DNA from: Melioribacteraceae bacterium
Lineage (GTDB): Bacteria > Bacteroidota > Ignavibacteria > Ignavibacteriales > Melioribacteraceae
Direction: 5' to 3'
DNA length: 64,000 bases
Assembly: GCA_027030245.1 (NCBI GenBank)
Contig: JALVFE010000032.1
Location: 62,001-126,000 of the forward strand
This document shows positions 44,237 through 53,230 of this stretch, one piece after another. Both the position numbers and the translations under genes were made by a program. Within the stretch, counting starts at the first letter, position 1, and each line of letters begins with the position of its first letter. The notes beneath the pieces were generated by a model. That model saw only the letters and a list, made by a program, of their open reading frames with translations, ran no database searches and was not told the DNA's origin.

Positions 44237-44526
44237 TTATCCATACACCTCTTGCAGAGAAAACGATTCTGCGGTAATAAGAATAGCATTAAAATGGTGG
44301 GGTATATTCAGCTTTTCAACACAACCGCATAAACGATGTTAATTAAATTGTAAAAATTTATTTAATTTAGTAACTTATAATTATAATATTATTTTAGTTC
44401 AGCGAATAAAGTCTATTATCATTTTCTGCAGAAAGCCAACCCCACGGATTCATGCGTGGGTTAGTGAATAAGCATAAAAAAAGATAAACCGGAACCGTTT
44501 CAACGGTTTTTATGACGGAAAAATAA
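44237..44526. repeat. Left flank of the first IS200-type copy
   Basis: About 290 bases with no gene. It holds an AT-rich stretch (44330-44400) and, near the gene, CCCACG...CGTGGG at about 44444-44461 and CCGTTTCAACGG at about 44495-44510, just before the transposase ATG. These match the left flanks at 43.82 kb and 48.02 kb. Confidence 0.6.
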
Positions 44527-44970
44527 ATGTCGCATTCGTTAGCTAAAATATGGATTCATCTTATATTCGGTACAAAAAACCGATTCCCGATGATCAATGC
44601 TTCTTTTGAAAAACAATTATACTCACATATTAAAAATCTGCTAGAAAAAGATTTTAAATCTAAGGTTGAAATAATCAACGGAACAGCTGATCACATTCAT
44701 ATTCTTTTGCTTCAAAACCAAAATCACTCGATTGCTGAATTAACTAAGAACATAAAGGGGAATTCATCCCATTGGATAAATCAAAATAATTTTATAAAAG
44801 GAAAATTTGCTTGGCAGACAGGTTACGGAGCTTTTTCGGTTAGCGAATCAATGGTTGGCAAGGTTCGGAATTATATCAAAAATCAGAAAGAACATCACAG
44901 AAAAATCAGTTTTGCGGAGGAATACAAAAGATTTGAGGAGAAATATGGTATTAGCGGTGGAAACCGATGA
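44527..44970 (+). mobile_element. tnpA: IS200-type / REP-associated tyrosine (Y1) transposase, copy 1
   Basis: A 147-residue single-strand HUH transposase. The HUH motif lies in DHIHILLLQ (His-x-His), and the catalytic Tyr is likely in KVRNYIKNQKEHH. LIFGTKNRFPMI and KNIKGNSSHWIN match the Y1_Tnp family. No accessory TnpB gene is nearby. Flanked by short hairpins that such enzymes recognise. Almost identical to copy 2 at 48099-48542. Confidence 0.92.
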
Positions 44971-45292
44971 ATCGGTTTCTTTCTTTGTGGTTTGTATTTC
45001 TTAGCCCGCGACTAAAGTCGCGAGCTTCAATCTTGAAAGGTTTAACGCTTAATCAAGCTAAAAGGGGAAAAGTTAAATATTTAATTGTACCCCAGTAATA
45101 TCGGAGTATGAACCCCAGCGATAATGCATTGTATATAAAGTAATAGCTTTAATATTTCATATCACAATGTAATGGTTGTATGTGTTTAATATTCCATTAA
45201 CAACTTTAAAAGATTTTCCATATATTACAAAAACAGGATTGACCAATAAATTACATAATAAATTTTTGTAATAACAAACTTCAGGAGGAGTT
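44971..45292. repeat. Right flank of copy 1 and upstream region of the lipoprotein gene
   Basis: 44971-45030 holds the right-end hairpins (ATCGGTTTC arm, and CGCGACTAAAGTCGCG). A decayed GTTAAATATTTAATTG segment like the other flanks follows near 45070-45090, then AT-rich sequence with a strong AGGAGGAG site at 45283-45290. No gene seen. Confidence 0.6.
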
Positions 45293-45631
45293 TTGAAAAA
45301 AGTCGCATATTTAATTTTAATACCAGTTTTTCTGGTTCTTACCGGATGCGCGAAGAAAAACATAGAGACACAACATTCAAAAAAAATAATCTCAAAATCT
45401 GCTAAAATGGTAGAAGGCAAAATAGCGGTTACGGGTAACGAACCTTTCACAAAATTAAGTGTGGTTGTAAACGATTCTACCGTATATATTCTTAAATGCG
45501 ATTCTGCAACTGGACAAATGTTACGAAACAATCAAGGAAAACTATTCAAAATAATTTTCGATAATAAAGTAAAAACAAGTTCGGGGGAAGAGTTAACCGT
45601 AATAAAAGTCGAAAAATCGGATAACAAATAA
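45293..45631 (+). CDS. Small lipoprotein of unknown function
   Basis: A 112-residue lipoprotein: TTG start at 45293 just after a strong AGGAGGAG ribosome site; signal with lipobox LTGC (Cys about 19), then a charged beta-rich body (GKIAVTGNEPFTKLSVVV, GKLFKIIFDNK). The body looks like a small OB- or barrel-like domain of about 70 residues, seen in periplasmic lipoproteins. It precedes the protease by 20 bases and may be its partner or immunity protein; that is inference. Confidence 0.75.
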   Translation: MKKVAYLILIPVFLVLTGCAKKNIETQHSKKIISKSAKMVEGKIAVTGNEPFTKLSVVVNDSTVYILKCDSATGQMLRNNQGKLFKIIFDNKVKTSSGEELTVIKVEKSDNK

Positions 45632-45651
45632 TTAACGTTAAGAGGTATTAA

Positions 45652-47952
45652 ATGAAGTTAAAATATCAAATCTTTATTTTTATAATTTTGTGCTTCGGTA
45701 TTTTGTTTGCTCAAAATAAAACCACAAAAAAAGTGACAGAAAATAAATCATCAAAAAGTTTTAAGATAGATGCTCGGCCTTTTTTAATGGAATCGGAAAA
45801 AAAAGTAACGGAATTTTTAAAAAATCACCCCGATTACTACATGAAGCTGAAATTAGAAAAGAGGCAGGCATGGAATTTTAGCGTCGGGACAAAAAAAGCC
45901 TGGTTTGCATCGAATTTGGAAACAAACAGTTTTTATTCAGTTCCTTCCACTTGCAGGGCCGTTGGAACAAATTGTTATATTTTTGTGGAAGATGCCATAT
46001 GGAACACGAGAGTGACTCAAAGCAATGTTGATGCGGTTAAAAACGCATTCGATAATTCCACCCCAGTCGACCCAAATAAAGGAATTTACCAAATAGACAC
46101 CGAAACGTTCGGCAATCCGCCCGACGTGGACAACGATCCGAAAATTATAATTCTAATTTTAGACATAAAAGACGGATACAACGGTAGCGGTGGTTTCGTC
46201 GCGGGATATTTTCATTCCGTTAACGAAGTATCGGGTACAAACAGCAATATGGCTGAAATTTATTATCTTGATGCTGACCCCACGGATTTATCGACTCAAG
46301 ACGGATTAAACAATGCTTTAAGCACTATGGCACACGAATTTCAACACATGATTCACTTCAATTATCACAACGGAACTGCTGGCAAACCGGTACAAATTAC
46401 CTTTTTAAATGAAGGGTGTTCAACGGTAGCGGAAGTAATTTGCGGTTATCCGGTTTACCCGCAAAGTTATTTCAATAACGATTATAACGAGTACTTGTTT
46501 ATATGGCGGAACGGCGATGTGGTATTGAATGATTATTCGAGGGCAGCCAGATATACAACGTATATGTATGAACAATTCGGAGCGGATTATTTGAAAAAAT
46601 TCGTGCAAAGCTCGTTAGTTGGTGTGCCGGGAATAAACGATGCGCTTAGCAAATTGAATACACCTACAAATTTGAGATTTAAAGAATCGCTTGAAAACTG
46701 GTTTCTCGCTAATATACTGAACGATAAAACAATTAATGTCGCTTGGGGGTATTCGACCTCAAATATCAATACTGTAAACGCTAAAGCATTCTTCAACCCG
46801 AATTACAATTCGGGAAATATAACTGTGGAGAAAGCTGCGGCCGATTATTTAACTTTCCAATACGGTAAAAACCTTTCTATTAAGTTTAATGACTCGAGTG
46901 GCGGCAAACTTAAATATAAAGTTATTAAATATTTAACAAATAATAACGTCCAAATCGATTCTTTGACACCTAATACCCAATATGATTTTAACGAATTCGG
47001 CACAACAGTAAATAAAATCTCTTTTGCTATTTTAAATCCCGATATCTCTTCAGCATATTCATACTCATTTACATCAAAAGGGGAAGCGGAAACTATAGAA
47101 TTGGCATACGATGAAAGTGAACCGACAGGTGTTTTACAATTATCGGATAACGACACGGTATGCGTTGTATTCGATGGTGTTAACGGTGCTAATTTGGATT
47201 CCATACGCGTTGCACTTCGCCAAGCCGGTTCGGTCCACGGCGGAATCTACGAATATACCGGTGCAGTAAGACCTTCGCCATTAGGTAAAGTCCTTGTTTC
47301 TGATCTTACCGTTACTTCAAACATTGATCAAAAACCACCTTATCCTTATCCAGTTCCATGGCCCAACTGGATTACCGCGGATTTATCTTCTTTTAATATT
47401 AACGCATCCAATCCGTTTGTGGTTGCTTTTGTTGTGGAAGGAACGTATCCGCAACAAAACCGGATTATGGTAACTGAACAACCAAATACTAACAACCATA
47501 GTTTTACATATTTAAGCAATCCTTCTTCGGGAACCCCGGGTTGGTATATTTTAACAAATTCAAATTCAGGCGATTCCGTATTCACATATTTGATTAGGGC
47601 TTACCTTAGCTTCCCTATTACCGCAATAGATGAAAACGATGAACCATTGGCTACGGAATTCCAATTATACCAAAACTACCCGAACCCGTTTAATCCTACA
47701 ACAACTATTAAATATGAAATACCTGTAGGCGTAAAAAGTAAGACGGGGGATGTAAAACATGGGATGAAAACCGTAAAACTTACTGTTTATGATGTTCTGG
47801 GAAGAGAAGTTGCAACATTGGTAAACAAGCGTCAATCACCGGGAAGATATTCCGTAACGTTTAATGCCTTCAATCTGCCAAGCGGATTGTATTTCTACAA
47901 ACTGACTGCCGGAGAATTTTCCCAAACAAAGAAAATGATATTGATGAAATAG
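45652..47952 (+). CDS. Secreted M6-like zinc metalloprotease with T9SS C-terminal sorting domain
   Basis: A 766-residue exported protein (signal peptide 1-20, ending ILFA). The catalytic HEFQH (His228, His232, with Glu229) and Glu254 in FLNEGCSTVAE fit the immune-inhibitor/M6-related clan. A beta-rich middle follows. The last 80 or so residues are a type A T9SS sorting domain (FQLYQNYPNPFNPTT, VYDVLGREVATLVN, LPSGLYFYKL, KKMILMK). It is exported by the Sec system to the periplasm and then through the type IX machine to the surface. An unusual VKSKTGDVKHGMK insert lies in the sorting domain. Confidence 0.9.
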   Translation: MKLKYQIFIFIILCFGILFAQNKTTKKVTENKSSKSFKIDARPFLMESEKKVTEFLKNHPDYYMKLKLEKRQAWNFSVGTKKAWFASNLETNSFYSVPSTCRAVGTNCYIFVEDAIWNTRVTQSNVDAVKNAFDNSTPVDPNKGIYQIDTETFGNPPDVDNDPKIIILILDIKDGYNGSGGFVAGYFHSVNEVSGTNSNMAEIYYLDADPTDLSTQDGLNNALSTMAHEFQHMIHFNYHNGTAGKPVQITFLNEGCSTVAEVICGYPVYPQSYFNNDYNEYLFIWRNGDVVLNDYSRAARYTTYMYEQFGADYLKKFVQSSLVGVPGINDALSKLNTPTNLRFKESLENWFLANILNDKTINVAWGYSTSNINTVNAKAFFNPNYNSGNITVEKAAADYLTFQYGKNLSIKFNDSSGGKLKYKVIKYLTNNNVQIDSLTPNTQYDFNEFGTTVNKISFAILNPDISSAYSYSFTSKGEAETIELAYDESEPTGVLQLSDNDTVCVVFDGVNGANLDSIRVALRQAGSVHGGIYEYTGAVRPSPLGKVLVSDLTVTSNIDQKPPYPYPVPWPNWITADLSSFNINASNPFVVAFVVEGTYPQQNRIMVTEQPNTNNHSFTYLSNPSSGTPGWYILTNSNSGDSVFTYLIRAYLSFPITAIDENDEPLATEFQLYQNYPNPFNPTTTIKYEIPVGVKSKTGDVKHGMKTVKLTVYDVLGREVATLVNKRQSPGRYSVTFNAFNLPSGLYFYKLTAGEFSQTKKMILMK

Positions 47953-48098
47953 TATCAAATGACCACACTAGGGGACAAGGCATGCCTTGTCCCTACACTT
48001 CTCACGAAGAAAAGCCAACCACACGGATTTATCCGTGGATCACTTAAGCATAAAAAGATATACCCGAACCGTTTCAACGGTTTTTATAGAGAAAATAA
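47953..48098. repeat. Left flank of the second IS200-type copy with GGGACAAGG palindrome
   Basis: 47972-47993 is a perfect 22-base palindrome, GGGACAAGGCA and its complement. Then CACGGAT/ATCCGTG near 48021-48036 and CCGTTTCAACGG near 48067-48081 precede the transposase ATG. These are the same left-end features as at the other two copies. Confidence 0.8.
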
Positions 48099-48542
48099 AT
48101 GCCGCATTCGTTAGCTAAAATATGGATTCATCTTATATTCGGTACGAAAAACCGGTTCCCGATGATCAATGCTTCTTTTGAAAAACAATTATACTCACAT
48201 ATTAAAAATCTGCTAGAAAAAGATTTTAAATCTAAGGTTGAAATAATCAACGGAACAGCCGATCACATTCATATTCTTTTGCTTCAAAACCAAAATCACT
48301 CGATTGCTGAATTAACCAAGAATATAAAAGGGAATTCTTCCTATTGGATAAATCAAAACAACTTTATAAAAGGAAAATTTGCTTGGCAGACAGGTTACGG
48401 AGCTTTTTCGGTTAGTGAATCAATGGTTGGCAAGGTTCGGAATTATATCAAAAATCAGAAGGAACATCACAGAAAAATCAGTTTTGCGGAGGAATACAGA
48501 AGGTTTGAGGAGAAATATGGTTTTATCGGTGGAAACCGATGA
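48099..48542 (+). mobile_element. tnpA: IS200-type / REP-associated tyrosine (Y1) transposase, copy 2
   Basis: A 147-residue protein that differs from copy 1 at only a few residues (second residue P for S, SSYW for SSHW, EYRRF for EYKRF, YGFIGG for YGISGG). Same HUH and Tyr motifs. The two copies bracket the lipoprotein and protease genes about 3.6 kb apart in the same direction. Recent duplication is the simplest reading. Confidence 0.92.
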
Positions 48543-48836
48543 ATCGGTTTCTTTTTTTCGGTTTGTGTTCCTGGCCCGCGACTGAAGTCGCGGGCTTCAA
48601 TCTGTTGGTAGAAATATATGAACCACGAATATATCAGCTCATGGATCAATCTATAGGCACGTTAAGCGGAAGCAAAGGTAACATAACTATGTCTAAAATT
48701 TATCATTCCCTGGTGGAAAGGACCACTCCTTTCCACAAAAAAAGTTTAATATTTAATTGTGTCCTGAAAATACCAAGATAAAAAAACTACGGCATTAGTA
48801 AATAGCATCAAATAATCTTTCGGGACAAGGCGTGCC
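48517..48836. repeat. Long dispersed repeat, copy B
   Basis: Matches 43918-44236 almost base for base, including the same hairpins in the same order, ending in GGGACAAGGCGTGCCTTGTC. It is the right flank of transposase copy 2, so copy A belongs with the miniature element. The remaining 48837-48906 is AT-rich and leads to the iorA start. Confidence 0.85.
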
Positions 48837-48906
48837 TTGTCACTATACATAATGATAAAAATTTTTTATTTTTAGGACATAGATATCCACAAATATAAAA
48901 CGTATT

Positions 48907-50517
48907 ATGAAAAAATTATTACTGCTCGGCGATGAAACAATTGCGCAAGGCGCAATAGACGGGGGTATATCCGGAATCTACGCTTACCCGGGAACCCCTT
49001 CCACAGAAATAATGGAATATGTGCAACGCTCTAAAACTGCAAAAGAAGAAAACATCCACCGTACTTGGTCCACTAACGAAAAAACCGCAATGGAAGCCGC
49101 GCTTGGAATGTCGTATGCCGGAAAGCGGGCGGTAGTTTGCATGAAACACGTAGGGTTAAACGTTGCTGCCGATCCGTTTATGAATTCGGCTATTACCGGA
49201 GTTAACGGCGGATTGGTAATTGTAGTTGCAGACGATCCTTCGATGCATTCATCACAAAACGAACAAGACTCCCGATATTACGGAAAATTTGCACAAATTC
49301 CTTTTTTCGAGCCTTCGAACCAGCAAGAAGCCTACGATATTACAAGGGAAGCATTCAGGCTATCCGAAAAATTTAACGTTCCGGTTTTAATCAGAATTAC
49401 AACCAGACTGGCTCATTCGCGTTATGCGGTTCAGCTTTCGGAGCGCGAGGCACAAAACGAAACTTCGTTCCCTCAAAATCCGAAACAGTTTATACTTTTA
49501 CCTTCAATTGCAAGAAACAGATATAAATCACTGTTAAATCATCAAAATGACTTTCTGCAAGCAGCCGAAAATTCCAAGTATAACAAATATATCGAAGGGG
49601 AAGATAAATCGCTTGGAATAGTAGCTTCCGGAATTGCGTTCAACTACCTTCTGGAAAATTATCCCGGCGGAAAATGCCCGCACCCAGTCGTTAAAATCAG
49701 CCAATATCCATTGCCGAAAAATTTACTTAAAAAATTGTACGACGAAACGGAAGAACTGCTTGTTTTGGAAGAGGGTTATCCATTTATCGAAGAACAAATA
49801 AACGGATTATTCAATTATGGTAAACCGGTACACGGAAGACTGGACGGACATCTACCGCGCGACGGGGAACTGAATCCTAATTTGGTTGCAAAAGCATTGA
49901 AAATCAATTACCGCCAGGGATTCGATTCGCCAGATTTTATTGCAAACCGTCCGCCCGAACTCTGCCCGGGATGCGGACACATTGACGTTTACAACGCTTT
50001 AAATGAAGCAATAAAAGATTACGGAAACGAACGGGTTTTATCGGATATCGGTTGTTATACGCTTGGTGCTTTGCCACCGTTTAACTCCATAAGTTCTTGC
50101 GTGGATATGGGCGCTTCTATCACAATGGCAAAAGGCGTTGCGGATGCAGGCATCTTTCCAGCTGTTGCTGTAATCGGAGATTCAACCTTTATGCATTCCG
50201 GTATAACCGGACTCATCGATGCGGTTAACGACAATTCGCCAATTACAATAATCATTTTGGATAATTCCGCGGTGGCAATGACCGGCGGGCAACCGACATC
50301 GGGCGAAGGACGGATAGCGGAAATTTGCAAAGCAGCGGGAGTAAATCCCGAACACATCCGGAAATTTGTGCCATTAAGAAAAAACCACAACCAAATGGTA
50401 GAGGTTTTGCGCGAAGAGTTAAATTATAAAGATGTTTCGGTTGTTATAGCGGAACGTGAGTGCGTCAGAGTTCTTCAAAGAAATAAAAAACTTAAAAAAC
50501 AAATAGTGAAAAATTAA
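48907..50517 (+). CDS. iorA: Indolepyruvate:ferredoxin oxidoreductase alpha subunit (no ferredoxin domain)
   Basis: A 536-residue TPP enzyme subunit: an N-terminal PFOR-II-like domain (GISGIYAYPGTPSTEIMEYV), a middle region, and a TPP-binding end with CPGCGH and GDSTFMHSGITGLIDAV...TGGQPTSGEG. It oxidises aryl pyruvates from Phe, Tyr and Trp to aryl-acetyl-CoA with ferredoxin. Archaeal IorA has an added two-cluster ferredoxin domain at the C-terminus; here the protein ends near ERECVRVLQRNKKLKKQ, so that domain is missing and an external ferredoxin must be used. Confidence 0.93.
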   Translation: MKKLLLLGDETIAQGAIDGGISGIYAYPGTPSTEIMEYVQRSKTAKEENIHRTWSTNEKTAMEAALGMSYAGKRAVVCMKHVGLNVAADPFMNSAITGVNGGLVIVVADDPSMHSSQNEQDSRYYGKFAQIPFFEPSNQQEAYDITREAFRLSEKFNVPVLIRITTRLAHSRYAVQLSEREAQNETSFPQNPKQFILLPSIARNRYKSLLNHQNDFLQAAENSKYNKYIEGEDKSLGIVASGIAFNYLLENYPGGKCPHPVVKISQYPLPKNLLKKLYDETEELLVLEEGYPFIEEQINGLFNYGKPVHGRLDGHLPRDGELNPNLVAKALKINYRQGFDSPDFIANRPPELCPGCGHIDVYNALNEAIKDYGNERVLSDIGCYTLGALPPFNSISSCVDMGASITMAKGVADAGIFPAVAVIGDSTFMHSGITGLIDAVNDNSPITIIILDNSAVAMTGGQPTSGEGRIAEICKAAGVNPEHIRKFVPLRKNHNQMVEVLREELNYKDVSVVIAERECVRVLQRNKKLKKQIVKN

Positions 50518-50518
50518 A

Positions 50519-51100
50519 ATGAAAAAGGATATTGTTATTGCCGGAGTTGGCGGACAAGGTATTCTTACGGTTGCCGCAGCCATAGGATTAGCGGCTATGG
50601 AAGAAGGATATTCGATTAAGCAATCGGAAGTACACGGAATGAGTCAAAGGGGTGGCGCGGTTATTTCCCACTTGCGCATTTCGGATAAAGAAATTTATTC
50701 CGATTTAATCCCGGAAGGCACGGCCGATTTAATTTTGGGCGTCGAACCGATGGAAGCTGTGCGATATCTTTCGTTTCTTAAATCAGACGGCTGGCTGATT
50801 ACAAATTCCAAACCGTTTATTAATATCCCCGATTATCCCGAACATGAAAAATTGTTATCCTTCATAAATTTCTTACCACATTCAATAATTGTAGATGCCG
50901 AGGATATTGCGAAAAAAATTAAAGCTCCGAAATCATCAAACATTGTTATGGTGGGCGCCGCATCACCCTTTCTTGATATTAAAAAAGAAAATCTGGAAAA
51001 AGCTATCGAGTTATTGTTTAAATCAAAAGGTGAAAATATCGTAAAATCTAACATTGAGGCTTTAAATGCCGGTTTGGAAGCGGTTTCTCATAAAGTATAA
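50519..51100 (+). CDS. iorB: Indolepyruvate:ferredoxin oxidoreductase beta subunit
   Basis: A 193-residue gamma-type subunit: IAGVGGQGILTVAAAIGLAAMEEGYSIKQSEVHGMSQRGGAV is the family hallmark. It pairs with IorA, starting one base after its stop, to form the oxidoreductase. Length is normal. Confidence 0.94.
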   Translation: MKKDIVIAGVGGQGILTVAAAIGLAAMEEGYSIKQSEVHGMSQRGGAVISHLRISDKEIYSDLIPEGTADLILGVEPMEAVRYLSFLKSDGWLITNSKPFINIPDYPEHEKLLSFINFLPHSIIVDAEDIAKKIKAPKSSNIVMVGAASPFLDIKKENLEKAIELLFKSKGENIVKSNIEALNAGLEAVSHKV

Positions 51101-51339
51101 CCAAACATTTTTCGTTCTACTACAAAAAAATTGTTTTTGAAGTAAATATTTTTGTATTTTATACTTGTAAATAGAATTTACGAAATAAAGCCGAAAATTT
51201 TTGACGTGTTCATCTTTTTTAATTCCCTCGATTTATAAAACCGAAAGCAAACCTCTAAAATTGAATTGAATGAAAATATTTTCGCTTATTTCGGGTAGAT
51301 TCTAAATTTTTATTAAATACAAAGTAGGATAAGCATAAA

Positions 51340-53163
51340 ATGCAAGAGAAAAAAAATCCGCATACCTTTCACATTCCGGTAATGGGATTGAGTTACACAA
51401 TAGACAGTCCCGTTAAAGTAGCACATTACGGAATTTCATCGGTGATTTCCATTGTTGATGACTTTCTCGTGGAAAAGATGAGAGAGCATTACAGTAAAAA
51501 GTTAAATATCGAGTACAAACCGATTACAACAAAAGACCCTGATTACCGTGCCGAAAGAATTCGTGAATATCTCAATCTGATAGATCGAATTGTTAGACAA
51601 AAATTTGCCGAAATGAAAAACTCCATTCTCGCCAAGGGAAGCGAATTGGAAAAATATGTGGAAATGCTACCGTCTTATTCCGATCTCAAACGGAAGTTTA
51701 ACGAGATGGTAGAAAAAAACTTTAGTAGGACAAAAATCCAAGAATGGTTAAAGGAAAATATTGTACCCGGAAGTATTGACGTTAACATAATGACAAAACT
51801 CGACAAACCAAATTATAAAGGGAAAGAAAAACTTCCCATTGAATATAACGATGCACATGCGGCGCTCCGGGGTTTTGCGAAAAGCACACTTGAATCGTCA
51901 ATTATTTTGTCGGCTGGAATTAATCCCCGGCTTTACAGCTATATATCTAATTTCGACGAATTTTATCCCGACGAAAACGGCAATATAAAAAAGAAAGTTG
52001 TTGTTAAAGTGAGCGATTTCCGTTCGGCTTTAATTCAGGGAAAATTCTTTGCGCAAAAAGGTATTTGGGTTTCCGAATACCGGATTGAATCGGGACTTAA
52101 TTGTGGCGGACATGCTTTTGCAACCGACGGATTTTTAATGGGACCGATTTTGGAAGAATTCAAAAACCGCAAAGAAGAATTAATTGAACAAAATACCCAA
52201 TTGGTTAAAAAAGCATTGAAAAAATTAAGAAATTATGAACTCACAAAACCGCTGGAAGTAAAACTGACTGCGCAAGGCGGAGTAGGAACTGCGGAAGAAC
52301 ATGAATTTTTATTGAATTATTACAATCTCGATTCCGTTGGGTGGGGTTCGCCGTTCTTACTTGTTCCCGAAGCCACAGTAGTAGATGACGAAACAAGAAA
52401 ACTTTTAAGCGAAGCACGGGAAAAAGATTTATATCTCAGTAAAATTTCACCGCTTGGAGTTCCGTTTAACAGTTTACGCACAAATACAAAAGATGCGGCT
52501 AAAATCGAATTAATTAAGAAAGGCAGACCGGGAAGCTCGTGCCCGAAAAAATTCCTTGTTTCGAATACGGAATTTACCGAAAAACCGATTTGCACTGCTT
52601 CGCGTCAATATCAAAAAATAAAAATAGAAGAACTGAAATCCCTTAATCTTCCGGAAGAAGAGTATAAAAAAGAATTTGATAAAATCACGGACAAATCTTG
52701 TTTGTGTTTGGGTTTAGCATCATCGGCATTGATTGCAAATAATTTGGAACCGGAATCGAAAGAAGAAGGCGTATCAGTATGTCCCGGTCCCAATCTTGCT
52801 TATTTTTCCAACACATACACATTGAAGGAAATGGTCGATCATATTTACGGCAGAATAAATATTATGCTGCGAAAAGACCGCCCGAATATGTTTGTAAAAG
52901 AACTTAAATTATATGTCGATTATCTGAAAGACAAACTTTCGGAAGCAGCAAAACCTTTTAACGAAAAAGATTTAAATTATCTTTTAAAATTCAGCACAAA
53001 TCTTCAAGAGGGAATTGATTATTACAAATCGCTTTTTGCCGAGCTTAAAACAACATTTGCGGATATTAAAGAGCAGGTTTACGCCGAATTGGATAAAATA
53101 GAAATGGAAATTAAAAGAATAAACTACGAGTTGATTCCAATTAAGAAAGCCGTTAATTCCTAA
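51340..53163 (+). CDS. Uncharacterised 607-residue protein, possibly FMN/TIM-barrel (nitronate-monooxygenase-like)
   Basis: I do not recognise a named family. The region about 251-360 (SGLNCGGHAF, LTAQGGVGTAEEHEFLL, VGWGSPFLLVPEATVVDDETRKLL) resembles the flavin- and phosphate-binding half of nitronate monooxygenase and related TIM barrels; the start (IPVMGLSYTIDSPVKVAHYGISSVISIVDD) fits the barrel's first strand. It has exactly six cysteines, at residues 255, 401, 418, 454, 456 and 481, five of them in a C-terminal segment that may bind a metal or cluster. A terminator follows it. It follows iorB after 239 bases. Function unknown. Confidence 0.85.
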   Translation: MQEKKNPHTFHIPVMGLSYTIDSPVKVAHYGISSVISIVDDFLVEKMREHYSKKLNIEYKPITTKDPDYRAERIREYLNLIDRIVRQKFAEMKNSILAKGSELEKYVEMLPSYSDLKRKFNEMVEKNFSRTKIQEWLKENIVPGSIDVNIMTKLDKPNYKGKEKLPIEYNDAHAALRGFAKSTLESSIILSAGINPRLYSYISNFDEFYPDENGNIKKKVVVKVSDFRSALIQGKFFAQKGIWVSEYRIESGLNCGGHAFATDGFLMGPILEEFKNRKEELIEQNTQLVKKALKKLRNYELTKPLEVKLTAQGGVGTAEEHEFLLNYYNLDSVGWGSPFLLVPEATVVDDETRKLLSEAREKDLYLSKISPLGVPFNSLRTNTKDAAKIELIKKGRPGSSCPKKFLVSNTEFTEKPICTASRQYQKIKIEELKSLNLPEEEYKKEFDKITDKSCLCLGLASSALIANNLEPESKEEGVSVCPGPNLAYFSNTYTLKEMVDHIYGRINIMLRKDRPNMFVKELKLYVDYLKDKLSEAAKPFNEKDLNYLLKFSTNLQEGIDYYKSLFAELKTTFADIKEQVYAELDKIEMEIKRINYELIPIKKAVNS

Positions 53164-53170
53164 AAAGTTA

Positions 53171-53202
53171 GGGCGAATCTTTTTAACGGATTCGCCCTTT
53201 TA
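53171..53202 (+). terminator. Intrinsic terminator after the 607-residue protein gene
   Basis: GGGCGAATC (53171-53179) pairs with GATTCGCCC (53189-53197), followed by TTTT. It lies between two convergent genes. Confidence 0.85.
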
Positions 53203-53230
53203 TCAAACACACGTTATATTACTTTTCAAA

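Noticed and set aside
43265-44289. Short open frames of 60-75 codons within the repeat region
   Set aside because: They are made of palindromic repeats and have no recognisable domains or ribosome-binding sites.
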